From DATBVX01 sp963810775 (GTDB lineage Bacteria > Pseudomonadota > Gammaproteobacteria > Steroidobacterales > Steroidobacteraceae), in the NCBI GenBank assembly GCA_963810775.1, contig CAWEOT010000006.1, positions 186,001-250,000 of the forward strand: DNA of 64,000 nt, in the 5' to 3' direction. The position numbers and the translations under genes were made by a program. This document shows, piece by piece, positions 60,568-64,000 of this stretch; within the stretch, counting starts at the first letter, position 1, and each line of letters starts with the position of its first letter. The notes below the pieces were generated by a model that was given only the letters and a program-made list of their open reading frames with translations, was not told the DNA's origin and ran no database searches.

Positions 60568-62682
60568 CTAGATCTCCGCGATTTCGCGCATCGCCTGCGC
60601 AATCTTGTCGACTGTAGGAACCACCGCTTCAAGTAGCGTCGGGCTGTGAGGACTCGGCATGTCGGGCATGGTCAGGCGCTCGATCGGAGCATCGAGATCG
60701 AAGAATGCTTCCTTCGCCACAACCGCCGCAAGTTCAGCACCGAAACCGGCCGTGAGCGTGTCCTCGTGCACGATGAGGCAGCGGCGTGTCTTCTTGACCG
60801 ACGCCAGCACCGCCCCTTTGTCCCACGGCATCAGCGTGCGCAAATCGATGACTTCTGCATCGATACCAGAGCGTTCGGCAGCAGCCTCGCAGCGCTCAAC
60901 CATCGCGCCCCAGGTGATGACGCTCACCTGTGTGCCAGCTCGGGTGGTCTTGGCCTGTCCGAACGGAATGATGTAGCTGTCGCCCGGATAGGGTCTGCGC
61001 GCCCAGGCCCCGTCCAGCATCGCACGATGCTCGAAGAAGATGGTCGGATCGTTGCCGCGCAGGGCCGCGCGCAACAGGCCAACCGCATCTTCCGCGTTCG
61101 AGGGCACCGCGACCCGCCACCCGATGCCATGAACCCACTGTACTTCACTCGTCTGGCTGTGCCACGGGTCACCGCACTTGAAGAATCCGCCCGGGATGCG
61201 CACTACCATCGGCGCCGCAAAGCGGTTGGCGGTACGCCAGCGCATCGTGCCGCAATCGTTGAGTTGCTCGGCGCAGGAGTCCGCGTACTTGCGGAACTGG
61301 ATTTCGGGCACCGGCATCAACCCGGCGACTGCCATGCCAACAGCGCGACCGATGATGCCCTCCTCCGACAAGCTGGTGTCGAACACACGGTCAACACCGT
61401 ACTTCTGTTGCAGGCCCAGGGTCGCCGCGTGTACGCCACCCTTGGGACCGACATCCTCGCCGAAGATCACCACGCGCGGATTGACGCTCAGTTCCACATC
61501 GAGCGTGCGCCTGATCGCGGTCACCATGTTGATGCGCGTCGGCTCGGGTTGCGGTTCAACGCTTCCAGGGCGATGCAAATGTCCCGCAACCACAACGCCA
61601 CCCTGGCGTTGAAGCTGTGGCTTGCCATCGGCATCCATCTCGCAGAACACGTGACGTGCAGCACTGGTGGGATGCGGTGCCGGCTGTTTCTGCACGTCCA
61701 TGAGCGCGAAGGCGACATCCTGGCGCGCCTGCTTTTCAAGGCCTTCCCAGGCTTCATTCGTGATCTGGTCCGGCACGAGGAACCGCTTCAGCCGATCGAG
61801 TGGATCGCGGGCCTTTTCCGCCGCGATGAGCTCGGGCGGCTTGTAGGCCTGCGTGTCCTGGCCGGAGTGACCGCTGAGTCGCGGCACCTGCAAGCGGATC
61901 AGCGCGGGCCCTTGCCACGTGCGGGTCACCGCAACGGCCTGCGCGATCAGCGCAGCCGCACTTTGCGGGTCCGTGCCATCGCCATCGAACACCTGCAGGT
62001 TGCGGAACGATGCGAGGTTGGCGGCAATGTCACCGCCTGGTGTCTGCTTGATGCCCGGCACCGAAATACCGTAGCCGTTGTCCTCGATCACGAAGAGGAT
62101 CGGTAGCTTCTCGGTAGTCGCGATCGTGAGCGCCGACCAGAAGCCGTTGGTCGCGACCGACGCTTCGCCACCTTGAGCTACCGCGATGCTGCCTTCGACA
62201 TCGCTTTCTTTGAGTACGCGCGCGCGATAGACGAGTGCCTGTGCCCAACCGACCGTAGGGGTGTACTGCGTGCCGACGCCGCCGGCGCCGGGCAGCGCCG
62301 TGATGCCGCGCGTGCGCGGCAGATTGTAGATCACACCGACATCGCGCCCGTTGCTGAGGCTCCCTGAGCGCATCATCGTCGACGCGAGCGCTTCCTGCAC
62401 GGTCAGCCCGAGCGACAGTAACAGTGGACGGCCGCGGTAGTAGGCACCGAGCCCGTCGTGCACACCGGTGAGATGCTCAGCGAGCAGCGACTGGATCAGT
62501 TCGTGACCGCGCGCGCAGAACTGGTAGAGCACTTGCCGCTGCGGCAGGAGCTGCTTCTCTTCGAGATCATCGAGTGCGCGTGACAGCAGCACGCGATAGG
62601 CGACGCGTGACCAATCGATCCGGGTGGGTTCGCCGTCCGTCTGGCGAGCCACCGGTTGCAGGACTGCAGAACGTGCTCGCAT
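60568..62682 (-). CDS. fused alpha-beta 2-oxoacid dehydrogenase E1
   Basis: A 704-residue ThDP enzyme with both halves in one chain. The alpha half (about 1-345) has the cofactor loop as AQGGEASVATNGFWSALTIA through IEDNGYGISVPG, a GGE variant of the GDG...N motif. The beta half (about 380-704) has GEDVGPKGGVHAATLGL and DTSLSEEGIIGRAVGMAVAG. The substrate is normally a branched-chain or related 2-oxoacid in this family. It is the first gene of the minus-strand paa run and is divergent from an Lrp/AsnC regulator gene, with 143 bases between the starts. Confidence 0.88.
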   Translation of the reverse strand: MRARSAVLQPVARQTDGEPTRIDWSRVAYRVLLSRALDDLEEKQLLPQRQVLYQFCARGHELIQSLLAEHLTGVHDGLGAYYRGRPLLLSLGLTVQEALASTMMRSGSLSNGRDVGVIYNLPRTRGITALPGAGGVGTQYTPTVGWAQALVYRARVLKESDVEGSIAVAQGGEASVATNGFWSALTIATTEKLPILFVIEDNGYGISVPGIKQTPGGDIAANLASFRNLQVFDGDGTDPQSAAALIAQAVAVTRTWQGPALIRLQVPRLSGHSGQDTQAYKPPELIAAEKARDPLDRLKRFLVPDQITNEAWEGLEKQARQDVAFALMDVQKQPAPHPTSAARHVFCEMDADGKPQLQRQGGVVVAGHLHRPGSVEPQPEPTRINMVTAIRRTLDVELSVNPRVVIFGEDVGPKGGVHAATLGLQQKYGVDRVFDTSLSEEGIIGRAVGMAVAGLMPVPEIQFRKYADSCAEQLNDCGTMRWRTANRFAAPMVVRIPGGFFKCGDPWHSQTSEVQWVHGIGWRVAVPSNAEDAVGLLRAALRGNDPTIFFEHRAMLDGAWARRPYPGDSYIIPFGQAKTTRAGTQVSVITWGAMVERCEAAAERSGIDAEVIDLRTLMPWDKGAVLASVKKTRRCLIVHEDTLTAGFGAELAAVVAKEAFFDLDAPIERLTMPDMPSPHSPTLLEAVVPTVDKIAQAMREIAEI

Positions 62683-62807
62683 CGAACGGCCTCAGGTTGG
62701 AGGTATGGATTGCGCGCGATCGTACGGCGCACCGACGGCAATAGGCTGTCTTTTGTTGCCTATCTCCGTCTCTTTGGGCAATCTATCAGCGCTTATCTTA
62801 ACTTGCC

Positions 62808-62822
62808 AGCAATAGCATTGCT
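62808..62822. promoter_or_regulatory. palindrome just upstream of the Lrp/AsnC start
   Basis: AGCAATAGCATTGCT is a perfect 6-3-6 palindrome that ends 3 bases before ATG 62826 and covers the expected ribosome-binding region. Nearby TTGCC/GGCAA pairs (62750-62785) share part of the sequence. A role as Lrp-type binding site for autoregulation and control of the divergent operon is inferred. Confidence 0.5.
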
Positions 62823-62825
62823 CAT

Positions 62826-63302
62826 ATGGCCAAGCTAGACAAAACCGATTGCCGCATCCTCCAGGAGCTGCAACGCGATGCCCGGCTCACCAACCAGGAG
62901 CTCGCCGAGCGCGTGGGCCTGAGTCCAGCGCCGTGCTGGCGACGTCTGAAGCGACTCGAGGAAGCGGGATTCATCGGTCAGTACTCAGCGATCCTCGAAC
63001 CCGAGAGCGTCGGCTTCACGATCACGGCGTATTCGCACGTCTCACTCGAGAACCATCACCCGGATTCGGTCGGCGCCTTCAACGAGCTGGTGCGCGAGCG
63101 GCCCGAGGTGCTCGAGTGCTTCATGATGTCCGGGCAATACGACTATCTGCTCAAGGTCGTGGCGCGGAACATGAACCACTACGAGGAGTTCCTCACCAAG
63201 CATCTCTTGCCGAGTCCAGCCGTCAGATCGGTGAGCACCAGCTTCGTCCTCCGGCGCATGAAGTTCACGACTGCATTGCCGGTCGAAGTCCGGCACACCT
63301 AG
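62826..63302 (+). CDS. Lrp/AsnC-family transcriptional regulator
   Basis: A 158-residue regulator. The N-terminal HTH has DARLTNQELAERVGLSPAPCWRRL; the C-terminal RAM (ligand-binding) domain has ECFMMSGQYDYLLKVVARN. Lrp/AsnC proteins usually sense amino acids. Placement divergent from the E1-E2-paa operon suggests that it responds to phenylalanine, a branched-chain amino acid, or the matching 2-oxoacid. Confidence 0.92.
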   Translation: MAKLDKTDCRILQELQRDARLTNQELAERVGLSPAPCWRRLKRLEEAGFIGQYSAILEPESVGFTITAYSHVSLENHHPDSVGAFNELVRERPEVLECFMMSGQYDYLLKVVARNMNHYEEFLTKHLLPSPAVRSVSTSFVLRRMKFTTALPVEVRHT

Positions 63303-63461
63303 CTGAAGATCAGGAGCGGGTGGACGTCGGGTGACACCTGCCGACTGCGCCGGCCACCAATGTTTGCGGGTGTGACTTCCGGGTATCACTAACGACGGTC
63401 GTGATCCGGCGCTGTCGGCACGGTTTGTCACCCGACGGCCGCCTGGGACTGATCTTCAGCT
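63301..63461. repeat. long hairpin element between convergent genes (shared-loop family, B)
   Basis: The arms at 63301-63356 and 63406-63461 are inverted: AGCTGAAGATCAG, then CGTCGGGTGACA, GCCGAC and GCGCCGG are paired, separated by an 11-base unpaired block and a 3- versus 6-base bulge. The loop holds CAATGTTTGCGGG (about 63358) and CGTGATC, as in the element at 57019-57158. It overlaps the stops of both flanking genes and could serve as a bidirectional terminator. Confidence 0.85.
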
Positions 63462-63659
63462 GGTGGGCCCGGACGCCAAGCGCCACATCCAGATGCTGAG
63501 CGCGCCAGCGACGATTGCGCCAATCACGCTGATGGTGGACGAGATTGGACTGCCGCCGATCAGCACGGCGGTATGAGTCACCAGTCGCCAGATATGGGCG
63601 ATGCAAACGATTCCGAACACAGTGCCCGCAACGCGTAATCCCAGAACTCTGGAACTCAT
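63456..63659 (-). CDS. small two-helix membrane protein
   Basis: A 67-residue protein from ATG 63659, whose start overlaps the stop of the acetyltransferase gene by the ATGA pattern. Two hydrophobic segments (LGLRVAGTVFGIVCIAHIW and SVIGAIVAGALSIWMWRLA) suggest a helical hairpin in the inner membrane. No family was recognised. Confidence 0.6.
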   Translation of the reverse strand: MSSRVLGLRVAGTVFGIVCIAHIWRLVTHTAVLIGGSPISSTISVIGAIVAGALSIWMWRLASGPTS

Positions 63660-64000
63660 CGTGTGCTCCTTTCGGTGTTGGGGTTGCCGGCAGGCTCGGG
63701 TCGCCAACGAAACAGGCCGATCGATTCCTTGTCGAAGCCGATCATCTCCTGGAACGTCCAGCCGAGTGTCCTGAGGAAGCGACCGAGATTCTTGGTGCCT
63801 GCGTAAACTTCGGTATAGCCACGCTTGCCGGCTTCAGCAGCGAGCGTTTCGATGAGACGGCGCGCAATGTCCCGGCCGCGATATTCCGGAACCACGAACA
63901 GGCCGCCGAGCCAGGGCCCGAGATGCGCGTGCGATTCGCGCCACTGTGCTCGCAGCATCACGGTGCCACAGGGCTTGTCGTCAATGTCTGCTACCAGCAC
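63656..64000 (-). CDS. GNAT-family acetyltransferase, 5' end beyond window
   Basis: At least 114 residues of the C-terminal part. GLFVVPEYRGRDIARRLIETL contains the acetyl-CoA pyrophosphate-binding motif (RGRDIA, a slight variant of Q/RxxGxG/A), followed by AEAGKRGYTEVYAGTKNLGRFL. The start lies past the window edge. Substrate unknown. Confidence 0.85.
   Translation of the reverse strand: MLVADIDDKPCGTVMLRAQWRESHAHLGPWLGGLFVVPEYRGRDIARRLIETLAAEAGKRGYTEVYAGTKNLGRFLRTLGWTFQEMIGFDKESIGLFRWRPEPAGNPNTERSTR

Noticed and set aside
60646..62106. A 486-codon plus-strand frame opposite the fused E1 gene.
   Set aside because: Its composition (His/Arg/Gln-rich) is that of a shadow frame, and the opposite strand encodes a complete ThDP enzyme.
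57019..63461. The two shared-loop hairpins considered as integron attC sites or retron msr-msd.
   Set aside because: No conserved R'/R'' core pairs at the stem ends, no cassette structure, and no integron integrase or reverse transcriptase gene was seen in the window.

Overview
The window is a high-GC stretch of chromosome from a Gammaproteobacterium. That placement is an inference from gene content: a 1,607-residue NAD-glutamate dehydrogenase, XerD, ZapE, FdxA, an IcmF-type mutase and TonB-dependent uptake. The exact family cannot be fixed from sequence alone. Coding density is high. No transposase, integrase of a mobile element, phage gene or CRISPR array was seen. The dominant theme is catabolism of branched-chain and aromatic amino acids and their acyl-CoA products.

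Layout. 1-1.2 kb: a truncated anti-sigma factor gene and its ECF sigma factor, then tRNA-Leu(CAA). 1.3-7.3 kb: a tandem duplication of a large secreted protein with Ig-like and PKD domains and an autotransporter-type beta-barrel. The first copy is broken by frameshifts; the second is intact and has four PKD units instead of one. 7.4-11.1 kb: housekeeping genes (NUDIX, FdxA, DsbC, XerD, PlsC). 11.1-24.7 kb: acyl-CoA catabolism (IcmF mutase, thiolase, LiuC-like hydratase, HSD10-like dehydrogenase, ETF-quinone oxidoreductase, 3-oxoacid CoA-transferase) with an M16 protease pair and ZapE among them. 24.7-29.2 kb: persulfide dioxygenase-rhodanese, an HxlR regulator with two clear operators and a membrane protein, 4-hydroxyphenylpyruvate dioxygenase and a MarR regulator. 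29.3-38.3 kb: a tightly overlapped run of branched-chain 2-oxoacid dehydrogenase E1alpha, E1beta and E2, NAD-glutamate dehydrogenase and a glycosyltransferase. 38.4-43.3 kb: GpmA, a convergent two-component pair and small accessory genes. 43.3-47.2 kb: a thiamine salvage operon led by a TPP riboswitch. 47.3-50 kb: PhzF-like and ModF-like proteins. 50-62.7 kb: a long minus-strand phenylacetyl-CoA (paa) operon whose first two genes are a fused 2-oxoacid dehydrogenase E1 and its E2. A divergent Lrp/AsnC gene follows, then a small membrane protein and a truncated acetyltransferase.

How it fits together. Amino-acid transamination yields glutamate (re-oxidised by the glutamate dehydrogenase) and 2-oxoacids. 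The two ThDP-dependent 2-oxoacid dehydrogenase complexes convert 2-oxoacids to acyl-CoAs, and the riboswitch operon would supply their thiamine. ETF-QO drains electrons from acyl-CoA dehydrogenases encoded elsewhere. Thiolase and CoA-transferase finish the acetoacetate branch, HPPD opens tyrosine breakdown, and the paa operon breaks down phenylacetyl-CoA. The most interesting points are the dehydrogenase complex heading the paa operon without a paaK ligase gene, two long hairpin elements with unrelated stems but a shared loop sequence, a hairpin-rich element bounded by a perfect 26-bp inverted repeat, and the compact thiamine operon.
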